Shown piece by piece: positions 22,330 to 32,503 of a DNA stretch of 64,000 bases. The notes under the pieces are model-generated. The model had not been told where the DNA came from and ran no database searches. It saw only the letters and a program-made list of their open reading frames with translations. The stretch is from Heterocephalus glaber (Eukaryota > Chordata > Mammalia > Rodentia > Bathyergidae), in assembly GCF_000247695.1 (NCBI RefSeq), contig NW_004624801.1, forward strand, positions 5,163,869-5,227,868. The letters run 5' to 3'. Numbering within the stretch: position 1 is the first letter of the stretch; each line of letters begins with the position of its first letter. Made by a program: the position numbers and the translations under genes.

Positions 22330-23660
22330 ACTGACCAAAGATCACCACAGCATCACAATGTGAAGTTAACACTACAAAGCTAGAGTGATAAAAATAGCAT
22401 GGTACTGGTCAAAAAACAAAAAATCAAACCCAAGGACTAATGGAACAGAAGAGAAGATGCAGAAACAACTCTAAGCACACTCAGCTACTTTATCTCTGAC
22501 AAAGGGGCCAAACACCTTCACTGGAAGAAAGAGAGCCTCTTTAATAAATGGTGGTGGGAAAATTGGATTTCCACATGCTAAAAACTGAACCTAGGCCCAT
22601 TCTCTCACCATGCACTAAGCTAAAATTGAAATGGATCAAAGACTTAGATATTAAAACAGAAGCACTGCATCTGTTGGCAGATAGAACAGGCAAAGACTTT
22701 ATGAACAAAACCCTGATCGCCAGGAAATATTACAAAGAATCAACAACTGGGATCACATCGAATTAAAAAGCTTTTGCATAGCAAAGGAAACTACCAACAG
22801 AATGAAGAGACAACTCAAAATGGGAAATTTTTATCAGTTATTCCTCAGACAAAGGACTAACATCTAGAATATATAAAGAATTCAAAAAGTATCAGATCCC
22901 GCCCTCCCCCAAAATTTAAAGACCCAATCTAAAATTAGGCCTTTGAAATGAACAGACACCCTTCTCCATTACTGGTGGGAGTGTAGACTGGTGCAACCAC
23001 TGTGGAAATCAGTATGGAGATTTCTCACAAAACTAAAACTAGAGGTTCCATTTGATGCAGCCATTCTCCTCTTAGGTATCTTCTCAAAAGAATTAAAAGC
23101 ATCATACCACAGTGATATATGCACACCTGTGTTTATAGCAGCACAATTTATAATAGTTAAATCTTGGAAACAGCCCACCAACAGATAGAATGGATAAAGA
23201 AAATATGCAATGGAGTACTACTCTGCCATAAAGAAGGATAAACTTGAGTCATCTGTAGAAAAATGGATGTACCTCGAGACTATAATCTTAAGTGAAATAA
23301 ACCAGACACACAAGTTTAAACATCGCATTGTTTCTCTTGTGTGAGAAACCCAAAGGGTAAACAAGGAGCAAAATGGAGGAGAGATATTGGGAAGTAAGAA
23401 GAACAAATTCAAATGGGAAAGGGAACAATGGAGGGGGGGGAAGGACGGGAAGAAAGAGAAAAGGAAAAGAGACTAGAAGGGAAAAATGGAAACAAAGCTT
23501 TTGTAAATGGGGAGTGAAGAAGGGTTGAAGGGAAGAGAGGGAAATGGGAAAAAAAAGAATCAAGACATATTATGTACAGGTACAAATTCCCTATGCCGAA
23601 TGTGATCAGTATGTATGAGAACTATATACTAATAAAAAATATAAAGTTAAAAAAAAGAAC
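22330..23660 (+). mobile_element. 5'-truncated L1, 3' end of ORF2 plus 3' UTR
   Basis: Broken readings match the C-terminal part of L1 ORF2: KGAKHLHWKKESLFNKWW near 22505, then VWRFLTKLKLEVPFDAAI and MEYYSAIKKDKLE between 22991 and 23250. A purine-rich 3' UTR (23395-23560) and an A-rich end follow. An internal deletion near 22955 removes part of ORF2, and stops interrupt the frame. It is inactive. A truncated ID sits directly after its tail. Confidence 0.85.
23395..23560. repeat. Purine-rich tract of the L1 3' UTR
   Basis: Almost only A and G on the plus strand, including a G8 run near 23435. Part of the L1 at 22330. Confidence 0.75.
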
Positions 23661-23665
23661 CACCT

Positions 23666-23725
23666 TGAGCCGGGGACTTAGCTCAGTGGTTCTGCTGCCT
23701 GTTCGGTAACCAGTACAAAGAAAAA
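23666..23725 (+). repeat. ID SINE with internal deletion
   Basis: A-box half intact, B box lost, ends CCAGTACAAAG. TSD AAAGAACCACC. Sits on the tail of the L1 at 22330. Confidence 0.85.
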
Positions 23726-23800
23726 GAACCACCACATAGACCGTACTTTTTTATTAAGAGGGTAGGGGTGGGGTGGGGTGGGGTGGGGTAGGGTGGGGTG

Positions 23801-23900
23801 NNNNNNNNNNNNNNNNNNNNNNNNNNNNNNNNNNNNNNNNNNNNNNNNNNNNNNNNNNNNNNNNNNNNNNNNNNNNNNNNNNNNNNNNNNNNNNNNNNNN
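23801..23900. other. Assembly gap (100 N) in a G-rich simple repeat
   Basis: The gap is flanked by (GGGGT)n on the left and (GGGTA)n then (GGGAA)n on the right (23751-23955 in all). The round 100-N length marks an unsized gap. The true repeat length is unknown. Confidence 0.95.
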
Positions 23901-24114
23901 GGGTAGGGTAGGGTAGGGTAGGGTAGGGAAGGGAAGGGAAGGGAAGGGAAGGGAGAGAGAAAGAGAGAGCCAGGCTGATGACTGTCCCTAAAACTCACAT
24001 TCCATTTATACTTCAACCACTTTTCTCTTTTTCTTTTTCGTCTATTCAAATCTTTATAGTCATTTGGGATGAGTTGCCTACCTTACTTCCTGCATGATGT
24101 AACCCTCAATGTTG

Positions 24115-24139
24115 TTTGTGTGTGTGTGTGTGTGTGTAG
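24115..24139. repeat. (GT)n microsatellite
   Basis: About 11 GT units directly before a minus-strand B1. Confidence 0.9.
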
Positions 24140-24140
24140 G

Positions 24141-24260
24141 GGGGTCTCACTATGTAGTCCAGGCTGCCCTCAAACTTATGGCAATGCCTCGAACTCTCCA
24201 CGATCCTCCTGCCTCTCCCTCCTGAGTGCTGAGATTACAGGCATGCACCACCATGCCCAG
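24141..24260 (-). repeat. B1 SINE
   Basis: GGTCTCACTATGTAGTCCAG to CACCATGCCCAG; the tandem ID units were inserted at its end. Confidence 0.85.
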
Positions 24261-24270
24261 GTCAATGTCT

Positions 24271-24360
24271 TTTTTTTTTTTTTTGGTACTGGGGATCGAA
24301 CTCGGATCCTTGCACTTGCACAGCAGGCAACAAAACCACTGAGCTAAATCCCCGGCCCAG
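24271..24360 (-). repeat. ID SINE, tandem unit 1
   Basis: Identical to unit 2 over 100 bp including the length of the T-run. Confidence 0.95.
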
Positions 24361-24370
24361 GTCAATGTCT

Positions 24371-24460
24371 TTTTTTTTTTTTTTGGTACTGGGGATCGAA
24401 CTCGGATCCTTGCACTTGCACAGCAGGCAACAAAACCACTGAGCTAAATCCCCGGCCCAG
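24371..24460 (-). repeat. ID SINE, tandem unit 2
   Basis: Period exactly 100 bp; the flank GTCAATGTCT occurs three times (24261, 24361, 24461). Confidence 0.95.
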
Positions 24461-24504
24461 GTCAATGTCTTTTTAAAATAAAGTTCTTTTCATGCATATT
24501 TAAG

Positions 24505-24922
24505 GTACGGAACATGTTACGCCTTGTGTCTAGATGTCCCTCCAAAGCCTCATGCAGTCACACGTGGTGGTTTTCAGAGGTGGCTGGATGTAGACTGTGT
24601 GACTCTGGGACTGATTCATGGTGTAATGCTAGGCTCAAGGGTACTAGGATTAAGGGTTTGAGTGCTATCCCCCCAAGAAGTCTGGATAAGACAAAAGGGG
24701 CATAAAGATGCTGTAAAGGTCCTTTGTTGCTCTTAATGTCTTCTGCCTGCAAATGAACTGTTTCTCCTCTTCAATGACCCTCTGCCCTGTGCCACTCTGC
24801 CTTGGAGTCACCTAATTATGGACTGAAACCTCTACAACTGTGAACTAAATAAACCTTTCCCCCTTAACTCTGGGTGTCAGGTATTTTGTCTCAGCAACGA
24901 GAGAAAAGTAACTAAGATAGTA
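24505..24922 (+). mobile_element. MaLR-like solo LTR, copy 1
   Basis: The sequence starts near TTACGCCTTGTGTCTAGATG and ends CAACGAGAGAAAAGTAACTAAG. A polyadenylation signal sits in AACTAAATAAACC. Two relatives lie at 24938 and 30752, all on the plus strand. The ends and layout resemble rodent ERVL-MaLR LTRs. I cannot fix the subfamily, and no internal coding region is visible. Confidence 0.6.
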
Positions 24923-24937
24923 TACACAGTAAAATGC

Positions 24938-25343
24938 TTGTTACAGTGGTTATGGCTTGTATCTAGATGAATCTCCAAAGCCTCATGCCCTCATAGGTGG
25001 GGCTTTTCAGAGGTGGCTGGATCTAGGGTGTGAGATACTGGCATTAAGGGTGTGCCATGAATCAGTCTGCTGATTGGTTTTTAGCATAGCTCTGGGTGTG
25101 GATAATGGGAAGGCCCACCCTGGGTGTGGGTGGCACCACCCAATAGGCTTATACCCTGGAAAGGATAAAAGGGAAAGGAAGGATTGTTGCTGCTGCTCCA
25201 TGCCTTATACCTACCACATGAACTGTTTCTCCTCTGTGATGCCCCTTTGCCGTGCAACCAGCTGACTATGGGCTGAAACCTCTCCCCCTTTATCTTTGAG
25301 TGTTGGGTATTTTGTCTCAGCAACTAGAAAAGTAACTGAGACA
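24938..25343 (+). mobile_element. MaLR-like solo LTR, copy 2
   Basis: Begins TTACAGTGGTTATGGCTTGT and ends CAACTAGAAAAGTAACTGAG. It lies only about 15-25 bp after copy 1 in the same orientation. The 3' third is well conserved with copy 1 (TATGGGCTGAAACCTCT against TATGGACTGAAACCTCT). Confidence 0.6.
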
Positions 25344-25344
25344 A

Positions 25345-25905
25345 TTGTGAACCAAATTAACATAGCCATCCTTGAAAACAGTTGCTTATCCCCCACTAGG
25401 AGTAGCCGTAATCTATTCATTTAGCAGAAACTCTGACAACAACGCTATTAACTATAGCCCTCACGCCGTACATCAGATCTTTCCACTCACTCAACTGATC
25501 TACTGCTAATTTGTATTCTTTGACCTACATTTCCCTATTTCTTCTCCTATACCTGGTAAGCAGTTTTGACCTTTCTTTCTAGATTCTACATATAAGTAGG
25601 ATCATGCAATTTCTTTAGTCTGGTTTATTGTCCTCCAGGTTTATCCACGTTGGGGCTAATGATAGGCTTTTCTTTTTATAGCTGAGTAACACCCCAGAGT
25701 GTATGTGTATCACATCACGGTTTCTTTATACACTGTTGGGACATGCAGACTGTTCCCATGTCTTGGCTACTGTGAACAATACTGCAATGAATATGGAATA
25801 GCAGATGTCTTTTCATGGTGATTTCATCTTCTTTGGGTTTGTACTCAGAAGAGGAACTGCTGGGTCTAGTAGCTGTCACAAATGGTAGGAATCCCATCAG
25901 TTATT
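25345..25905 (-). mobile_element. Older L1 (L1M-type) 3' fragment, minus strand
   Basis: The minus strand carries diverged L1 ORF2-end/3' UTR sequence. On the plus strand one sees GGTTTATCCACGTTGG and TATAGCTGAGTAACACC, the complement of the familiar 'ttccattgtgtat...' segment in old mammalian L1. No frame survives. Confidence 0.6.
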
Positions 25906-26102
25906 CAGTTTAAAAAGAAATCATAAAATAGGAATTGCCTGAAACAATAATATTTCAGGGGTACCTAAGGTTCCTCAGCTTCTTACTGGAAAATATGCAG
26001 AAAGAAGTTACCTTGTGAAGAAGTAGTTGAGTCCCATTATTGTTTACTTAATACAGTAGTGAGCAAAGATTCTAAACTGTCCACAGTATTTTCGGTCAAA
26101 AC

Positions 26103-26138
26103 TTTTGGTTCAATCCCCATACCAAAAAAAAAAAAAAG
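26103..26138 (+). repeat. ID SINE 3' end only
   Basis: GGTTCAATCCCCATACC followed by A14; 5' part missing. Confidence 0.65.
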
Positions 26139-26483
26139 TCCACGTTCTTGCCTCTTATGAAAGCTTTACTTCAGTGAGATGTCCCCATATTCAAGCCCAC
26201 CTTGAACTCATGAAGTACTCATGAGTCTTCCTATCTAGAAAGCTCTATTATCCAGGTAAGAGTTTAGTTTTACGAAGCATTTCCTAGTACGGAGTCCAAA
26301 ACTATTTATAGCAGACAATTGTTCTATCTTATAATTCCTCTACATTAGTATTTAACCAAAATATGTACTTCATACAACTGCCTTCCTTACAAATTATTCC
26401 ACAGTACAGACTGCCTCAGCAGCTCAACTCAATTCATAACAGACTGAAATAGCCTCTGCACAAACCCAAAATCTTGCTAAGAG

Positions 26484-26620
26484 CAGGGAGTGGTGGTGCA
26501 CACCTGTGATCCCAGTACTGGGGAGGCAGGAGGATTGCTGAGAGTTCAAGGCCACCTTAGGCTACATAGAGACCCTGTCTCAAAAAAAACCCCCCAAAAA
26601 CCCAAAAAACCCAAAACCTG
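26484..26620 (+). repeat. B1 SINE
   Basis: CAGGGAGTGGTGGTGCACAC; C-interrupted A tail. Confidence 0.85.
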
Positions 26621-26846
26621 CCAACTGACCTATAAACAAGTATATGGAAGGAGATCTTAGAAATGCATTGATTTATAATTTTCCTCATGTTACATCAGTA
26701 TCACTAGTTTCAACCTGAGTTAAAAATGGGTCATACAAAGACCAATTTAAATGTTTAGCTGGAACAAGGAACAGTAGCTTAAAGTTAGCAAAATTCAACG
26801 TTTCTTTACACAACAAAGGCATGAACCAAAGATAAAAATTTAAGGA

Positions 26847-26980
26847 CAGCTGGGCATGGTGGCAAGCACCTGCAGTCTTAGCACTATGAAGGCTGAGGCA
26901 GGAAGATCACTTGAGCCCAGGAGGAAAAGGCCAGCCTGGGCAACAAAATGAGACTCTGTCTTGAAAAAATTAAACTAAAA
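26847..26980 (+). repeat. B1 SINE of a composite
   Basis: AGCTGGGCATGGTGGCAAGC; followed by the ID at 26985. Confidence 0.85.
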
Positions 26981-26984
26981 TTGG

Positions 26985-27079
26985 AGGTTGACTGGGGACA
27001 TACTTGAGTGGCAGAGTACCTGCCTAGCATTTGCAAGGACCTAGGTTCTGTACTCTGGATCAAAAAATAAATAAATAAA
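26985..27079 (+). repeat. Old ID half of a composite
   Basis: Follows the B1 at 26847; tail (AAAT)n. Confidence 0.7.
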
Positions 27080-27270
27080 ATGTGGGACTGAGACATGGAC
27101 CATACAATGGAATGAGCTGTACTGGGCAATTACTGGTTTCCGACCCTGGGCTGACCCATCTAAGGATGGCCCCAGACATGAGAGGGATGGTATTTAAGAC
27201 ATTACTGACACTCTGATGCAAATGTACCCACCACTACTAAAAAAACACCTCAAAACAAAGGAACACTTTT

Positions 27271-27340
27271 GTTTTGTTTGTTTTTGGTACCAGGGATTGA
27301 ACTCAGGACCTTGTGCTTGCCAGGCAGGCAGGCCCTGACC
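27271..27340 (-). repeat. ID SINE lacking its 5' part
   Basis: Runs from the GGTACC end to CAGGCAGGCAGGCC and stops at the B1 at 27341. Confidence 0.8.
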
Positions 27341-27462
27341 CTGTTTGTTTGTTTTTTGAGCCAGGGTCTCACTATGTAGTTTAGGCTGCCTGGAACTTGT
27401 GGCAATCTTCCTCCCTCAGCCTCCCAAGTACTGGGATTATAGGTGTGCACCGGCCAGCCAAC
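27341..27462 (-). repeat. B1 SINE
   Basis: TTTTTGAGCCAGGGTCTCAC; end shortened. Confidence 0.85.
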
Positions 27463-27732
27463 AAATCGACACTTTTAAGAATAACATTACTTACTCAAAA
27501 CATGGACCATAGCAGGGCTAATAAAGCGGCATGGGTATCCAGAATGAATGAAATGTTTAACCCTGAGGCTTCAGCTGACTCTTGGGGTCCCACTACAGAT
27601 ACAAACTCACTACTGCATAGCACATGGTCAGCACGTTTACAGAGCTCATTGACACACGATGTCCAAGCTCCAAGTTTACTACTAGTATGCATATACTGCA
27701 ATAGCTGGCTTTTGTGGACACTTTATTTTATT

Positions 27733-27850
27733 TATTTTTTTGAGATAGGGTCTCGCTATGTAGTTCAGGCTGGCCTCAAACTTACTATGTACCCTAGGCC
27801 TGCCTCAGCCACCCCAGTACTGGGATTATAGGCATGTGCCACAACAACTA
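27733..27850 (-). repeat. B1 SINE
   Basis: TTTTTTTGAGATAGGGTCTC to GCATGTGCCACAAC. Confidence 0.85.
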
Positions 27851-28919
27851 GTTGCTTTATCTTTCTTTTTTTTTTTTTTTTTTTTGGTTGTGGACACATT
27901 TTAGAAGTTACTACTGCTCTTCTGACTGAAACCCACTATTCAGAGCCTAGAGGAACTAAAATGATATTTTATGAAAAAGTGTTCAGAAGCAGGTTAGATC
28001 TGCCCATGTGACTGTCACTATGAAGACATCCCAACTCTGACAAACAGAATGCACACCATGTATCCCTTGTGAGTCTGGAATCTTGTTCGGTTTGGACACA
28101 CTCCAGGCTGGCCACAGCTATGTTTGGCACTGTGAAGCATGCCAGTCAGTCCGAGCAGTGCTGCTAATAAGAGGTCACAAAGCATCCACAGAAATGCAGA
28201 CACACAATCTAGAGTTCAAACAGCTGTTTGTTAGGCTAAGTGTTCTGGCAAAGCTTGAAAAACATGAAGAAAGTCTTTCCCTCAACCCATCTCACTTTTA
28301 GCAACAAAGTAAATGGAAGAGAACATCTGATGAGAAAAGATTCCTCTTCCCACACCCTGTGGCCTACAAGGCTCTTCTCTAGCACTTTCTCTAAGGCTAC
28401 AGGATGTATAAACTATGTAAATTACGCCGCCTGCCTCGCAACCCGCAAGGTTCCAATCCCCGTACACCCCCCAAGATATGTAAATTAGAAGAAACCATCG
28501 AGTAACTTCAAACTATTCCTGTGAATGTTTTTCTTCTTTCTTACACAAATTTTAAGGACAAAGAACAAATTCAGCAAGAAAAGCGTATATGTTAGAATCT
28601 CCTTTTATAGTAATATTTCTCATCTAAGCTCTATTACTGGTGAAATAAAACAGTGCCATGACTTTGGATAAAACAAATGTGCAAGAACAAAAACTGATGG
28701 AAACTGAGATTGTTTATTGGGTAGTGACTTAAGAAAATCAAATTGACAAAGTATTCTTTAGATTGTAAGCACAGTAAAGTATAATTATACCCTACAAAAA
28801 GTCAAAAGACAAGTGGTCAAGGAAAATAACCAAGGTGGTGACAAAAAATAAGGTAATAAAAAACTATTTCTGTCACCCAAATAAAGGGAAAAGAGCTGAG
28901 ATACCATAAGAACCAACCC
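27851..28919. other. Intronic stretch with one truncated ID
   Basis: T-run near 27870, then unrecognised sequence; frames at 28083-28488 have no known domain. Confidence 0.45.
28425..28476 (+). repeat. 5'-truncated ID SINE without A tail
   Basis: Begins CGCCGCCTGCCTCGC and ends CCCCGTACACCCCCC. Flanked by TATGTAAATTA at 28414-28424 and 28477-28487. Confidence 0.8.
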
Positions 28920-29035
28920 TGAGCCAGATGCAATGGTGCAGACCTGCAATCCTAACTACTCAGGAGACTGAAGGCAGAGAAGACCACAAGTTTGAGGCCA
29001 GCATGGGCAATTTAGTAAGACCCTGTCTCAAGATA
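28920..29035 (+). repeat. B1 SINE of a composite
   Basis: GAGCCAGATGCAATGGTGCA; followed by the ID at 29050. Confidence 0.8.
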
Positions 29036-29049
29036 AAATTCTATAAAAA

Positions 29050-29122
29050 GGATTGGGCTGCAGCTCAGTCACAGAATGCTTGCCTAGCATGTGTGAGAAC
29101 CTAGGCTCAATTCCAGGGCTCC
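29050..29122 (+). repeat. Old ID half of a composite
   Basis: Follows the B1 at 28920; its end runs into the GT microsatellite. Confidence 0.7.
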
Positions 29123-29130
29123 CGTGTGTG

Positions 29131-29162
<32 letters not shown>

Positions 29163-29180
29163 TGCGTGTGTGTGTGTGTG
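29123..29180. repeat. (GT)n(GCGT)n(GT)n microsatellite
   Basis: GT units flank a central run of GCGT units, an alternating purine-pyrimidine tract able to adopt Z-DNA. It follows an old ID end. Confidence 0.9.
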
Positions 29181-29697
29181 GCGGAGAGGGCACCAAGCCT
29201 AACACCAGCAAGACAATGCTCAGTGACAGAAATGGGATGGATTTCAACTTCCACCCCCTTCTTCCCTCCAACACATTCAGCTACCATGTTTGAAGGTACC
29301 ACCCAAGACTCCCTTTCCAAAGACACAGCAGATCCAAGAAACTGAGGATCTGGGCACGAGGTGTGCATGTGCTAAAGGGGCAGTGAAGAGCCTTGGGGAG
29401 CATGGGCCTGCTCGAAGTAAGAAGGGAAGGATGAGAGGTGCTCAAGGTTAAGTTAAGCTTTGTAAAGTCTAAGCTTAGGGTCTAAAAGGAACCTCAGCTT
29501 TTGACTTTTTATACTGAAGGTTATACTGTACCAGACAAAAGAAACAGAAACATGAGACAGCTGTGTGCAAGGAAACTAAGCAACAACTAAAAACTGACCA
29601 GATTTTGTTTAAATATAGACCCTAAAATCACTTGACTCATAATTTTTGACATTACTGGCAAAAATGTTGCAACAAAACACTATAGAGCTTTTCTGGT
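29181..29697. other. Intronic stretch, nothing recognised
   Basis: No repeat or gene seen. Confidence 0.45.
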
Positions 29698-29713
29698 GAA
29701 AATAAGAAATTTT

Positions 29714-29798
29714 GGGGCCGAGGATTTAGCTCAGTGGTTTCGCCGCCTGCTGCGCAAGCGCAATGACCCAAATTCAATCCCAGGCACCAAGAAAAAAA
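29714..29798 (+). repeat. ID SINE with 16-bp TSD
   Basis: TSD GAAAATAAGAAATTTT at 29698-29713 and 29799-29814. Confidence 0.95.
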
Positions 29799-30309
29799 GA
29801 AAATAAGAAATTTTGTGCAAAATTCTGGTGCAATTTAACACAGACTCTAAATGACTATCTACAGTTAAGAGTAAGGCTTTGCTTTTCTTAAGAGTACTTG
29901 CGTAAAACAGAGTTCTGAAAAGAAAACACAATAATTATGGTTTTGTTGAATTCAAAGAAACGCTGCCTCTGCTCTCTGGACATGCCTCAGATGCTGCTGT
30001 CTGCACATTTAGTCCAAGACCACATTACACATCCAGTGGCACAGGCACTCAAATTGGAACAGGCAGCACTGGACTCAAGAAATCTCACTGGCCACCTCAG
30101 GAGTGTTTGTATGAGGACTCTTCTGGTCCTTCCATTTTATTTTCACTGGTCAAGATGCAGTACTAGGTGGCAACAGGTTCCCCAGATCTCCCTGTCCACA
30201 GTGCACAGATGAAGGAAGGCCAGCACCACGGAGAAGGGAGTTGGATATCGAAGGTTCACCAGAAAGGGGCAATGCAGACAGGGAAGGGACTTGCAAGAAA
30301 GGGAAAAGC

Positions 30310-30450
30310 TGCTGGGCAGGGTGGTGCATGCCTGTAATCCCAGCGCTCGGGAGGCTGAGGCAGGAGTGCCATGAGTTTGAGGCTAACCTGGTACATTGCG
30401 AGTTCAGGGCCAGCCTGAACTACACAGTGAGACTCCATCTCAAAAAAAGG
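30310..30450 (+). repeat. B1 SINE with internal duplication
   Basis: GCTAACCTGGTACATTGCGA and GGCCAGCCTGAACTACACAG. Confidence 0.9.
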
Positions 30451-30463
30451 TGGTGGTGGGGGA

Positions 30464-30555
30464 GGCCGCCAGGGATTTAGCTCAGTAGTTCTGTCACCTG
30501 CCTCACACGTGCAAGGTCCCAAGTTGATCCCCGTATCAAAAAAAAAAAAAAAAAA
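30464..30555 (+). repeat. ID SINE after a B1
   Basis: Full length with a G-rich junction (GGTGGTGGTGGGGGAGG) to the B1 at 30310. Confidence 0.85.
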
Positions 30556-30751
30556 GGAAAACTCCACCCTAATTCTACTCCTAGTCTACAGCAGTACTTT
30601 ACTTGCTACTTCCCTAACCAATTCTGCCCAAGGGCCTCTCATCTCCAAAGACCAGAGTAAACACCAAGAGCTTGCCATGAGAGGGAAGATATGAACCCTG
30701 GCATTTCAAAATGATCTAATTATTTTGAGCACCAAAACACAGTGATATGAG

Positions 30752-31078
30752 GTGTTATGGTTTAAATCTCAATGTCCCCCAAGCCTCATGCGATCACAAG
30801 TGGGCTTCTGGAAGGGGACTGTATTCAGATGTGGGGTCAGGTTAGAAGAGGCAGGTTTCTGGGGGTGTGGCCTGAAGAGTGTATGGCTGTCCTGACTCCT
30901 CTTTTCACTCTCTGGTTCCTGGACTTGAGCAGCAATCCTCTGACAGGCTCTCTGACACACTGTTTCTTTTTGGAGTTGGCCCACCATGTACTGAAAGGAG
31001 AGCCAAAAAAAACCTCTCCTCCTTTAAATTGTGGGTGCTGGGTACTGTGTCTCAGCAAAGAGGAAAGTAACTAAGGAG
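30752..31078 (+). mobile_element. MaLR-like solo LTR, copy 3
   Basis: Begins GTGTTATGGTTTAAATCTC and ends TCTCAGCAAAGAGGAAAGTAACTAAG, sharing ends with the 24505 and 24938 copies. The middle part is more diverged. Confidence 0.6.
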
Positions 31079-31137
31079 GTAACATGTACAGTAGGGCTAC
31101 CCACTAAAACTTTCTACAAGTACATAAACATCTTATA

Positions 31138-31227
31138 GGGCTGGGAATTTAGCTAAGTGGTTCGGCCACCTGCCTTGCAAGCGCAAGGTCCCGAGTTCAA
31201 TCCCCGGTACCAAAAACCAAAAACCAA
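31138..31227 (+). repeat. ID SINE
   Basis: Full length; tail of CCAAAAA units. Confidence 0.9.
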
Positions 31228-31339
31228 AACCATCCTATATCTGCACTGTGCAATACAGTAGGCACTAGCCAGGAACTTGAAATACAGCCAACAAAAGTGA
31301 AGAACTGATTTTTTTTTTTTTTTCCAAAAAAATCTCCTC

Positions 31340-31408
31340 CAGGCTGGGGTCACAAACCCATAGCTTTGCACATGAAAAGCAATGCTCTACCACTGAATTA
31401 CACTCCAA
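31340..31408 (-). repeat. Old ID SINE
   Basis: Diverged (GGGGTCACAAACCCATAGC ... CTACCACTGAATTACAC). Confidence 0.55.
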
Positions 31409-31582
31409 ACAAATTTTACTTCTTAAGGAGGGGTCCTTGGTTGAGAACACAGAAGATAAGATGTTATATCCTCATGGGTCTTGGGGCTTCCATACTGGTA
31501 TTTGGTAAATTACACATTAACTGAATAAATGTTTTTAGATCTATGACAAATCCTGAACTTCTTTATTTACTTAATATTTTTT

Positions 31583-31662
31583 TTCTTTTCCAGTGTTGGA
31601 GATGGAACCATTCTAGGCAAGCTAGGCAAGCACTTTTCCACTGAGCTACACTCCTAGCCCCA
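31583..31662 (-). repeat. Old ID half of a composite
   Basis: Diverged copy before the minus-strand B1 at 31682. Confidence 0.6.
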
Positions 31663-31681
31663 TTCTCTATTTTTTTCTTTT

Positions 31682-31790
31682 TTTGAGACAGGGTCTCACT
31701 ATGTAGTCCAGACTGGCCTTGAAGTTGCAGCAATCCTCCTGCCTCAGCCTCCTGAGGGCTTATAGGTGTGTGCCACCATGCCCAGCTCTA
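31682..31790 (-). repeat. B1 SINE of a composite
   Basis: TTTTGAGACAGGGTCTCACT to GTGCCACCATGCCCAGCT. Confidence 0.85.
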
Positions 31791-31820
31791 CCTGTTTTGA
31801 TCAGACTTTAACTTTAGAAA

Positions 31821-31905
31821 AAAATTTTTTTAAAGTAGGAAAAATTTATTGAAAGATAGCTTTTGTCTGAGAGAGACAGAAGGGGGACCGAAAAGTGATT
31901 TGCCC
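31821..31905 (-). pseudogene. 85-bp polyadenylated retrocopy with 15-bp target-site duplication
   Basis: Perfect direct repeats CTTTAACTTTAGAAA (31806-31820 and 31906-31920) enclose a minus-strand insert. The insert contains CTTTCAATAAA and ends in an A/T-rich tail. The fragment GACAAAAGCTATCTTTCAATAAA-like part resembles the 3' end of a retroviral R region or another polyadenylated transcript, but the source is not identified. Confidence 0.7.
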
Positions 31906-32065
31906 CTTTAACTTTAGAAATTAATACCTAGCTAGCAGGTTTTAGGTATATACCACTATAAACTATAAACAAACTTGTAAAATACAATATTCTATGATGG
32001 AGAAAAGACATAATCTTTTCCATTTCTGAAGTTACTAAAACACTGATATTAACATTCAGGCAATG

Positions 32066-32179
32066 TGCTGGGGATTTAGCTCAGTGGCTACGCTGCCTGC
32101 CTCGCAAGTGCAGGGTCCCGAGTTCGATCCCTGGTACAAAAATAAATAAATAAATAAATAAATTTTTTTAAAAAACCAA
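32066..32179 (+). repeat. ID SINE with 15-bp TSD
   Basis: Tail (AAAT)n; TSD ACATTCAGGCAATGT on both sides. Confidence 0.9.
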
Positions 32180-32293
32180 AACATTCAGGCAATGTTCAAA
32201 ACATGCAAAATTCTAATTAACTAAATGCAGTCCCAGTTACTACACACTCTATTCTGTATTTTCTATATACAGTACAAATTCACAATGGAAACA

Positions 32294-32373
32294 TTTTTTT
32301 CAGTACCAGGGATCGAACTCAGGACCTTGCGCTTGTAAGGCAGATGGGGTGCCACTAAGCTTAATCCCTGGCC
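32294..32373 (-). repeat. ID SINE next to a B1
   Basis: Full length; abuts the B1 at 32385. Confidence 0.85.
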
Positions 32374-32384
32374 AAACTTTTTTT

Positions 32385-32503
32385 CTTTTTTGAGGGAAGG
32401 TCTCACTTATGTAGCCCAGGCTGACCTTGAGCCTATGGTGATTCTCCTGACTCAGCCTCCCAAGTGCTGGGATTACAGGCATGCACCACCATGCCTGGCT
32501 AGA
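32385..32503 (-). repeat. B1 SINE
   Basis: TTTGAGGGAAGGTCTCACTT to CACCACCATGCCTGGCT. Confidence 0.9.

Noticed and set aside
22548..22766. Independent small gene at the 72-residue frame
   Set aside because: The translation and its continuation match the end of L1 ORF2.
23801..23900. Interstitial telomere
   Set aside because: The units are GGGGT, GGGTA and GGGAA pentamers, not TTAGGG hexamers.
27397..27831. 144-residue open frame
   Set aside because: Starts in one B1 and ends in another; the centre is unrecognised intronic sequence.
29123..29180. CRISPR-like or satellite array
   Set aside because: It is a dinucleotide/tetranucleotide microsatellite. No spaced direct repeats of CRISPR type occur, and the DNA is mammalian.
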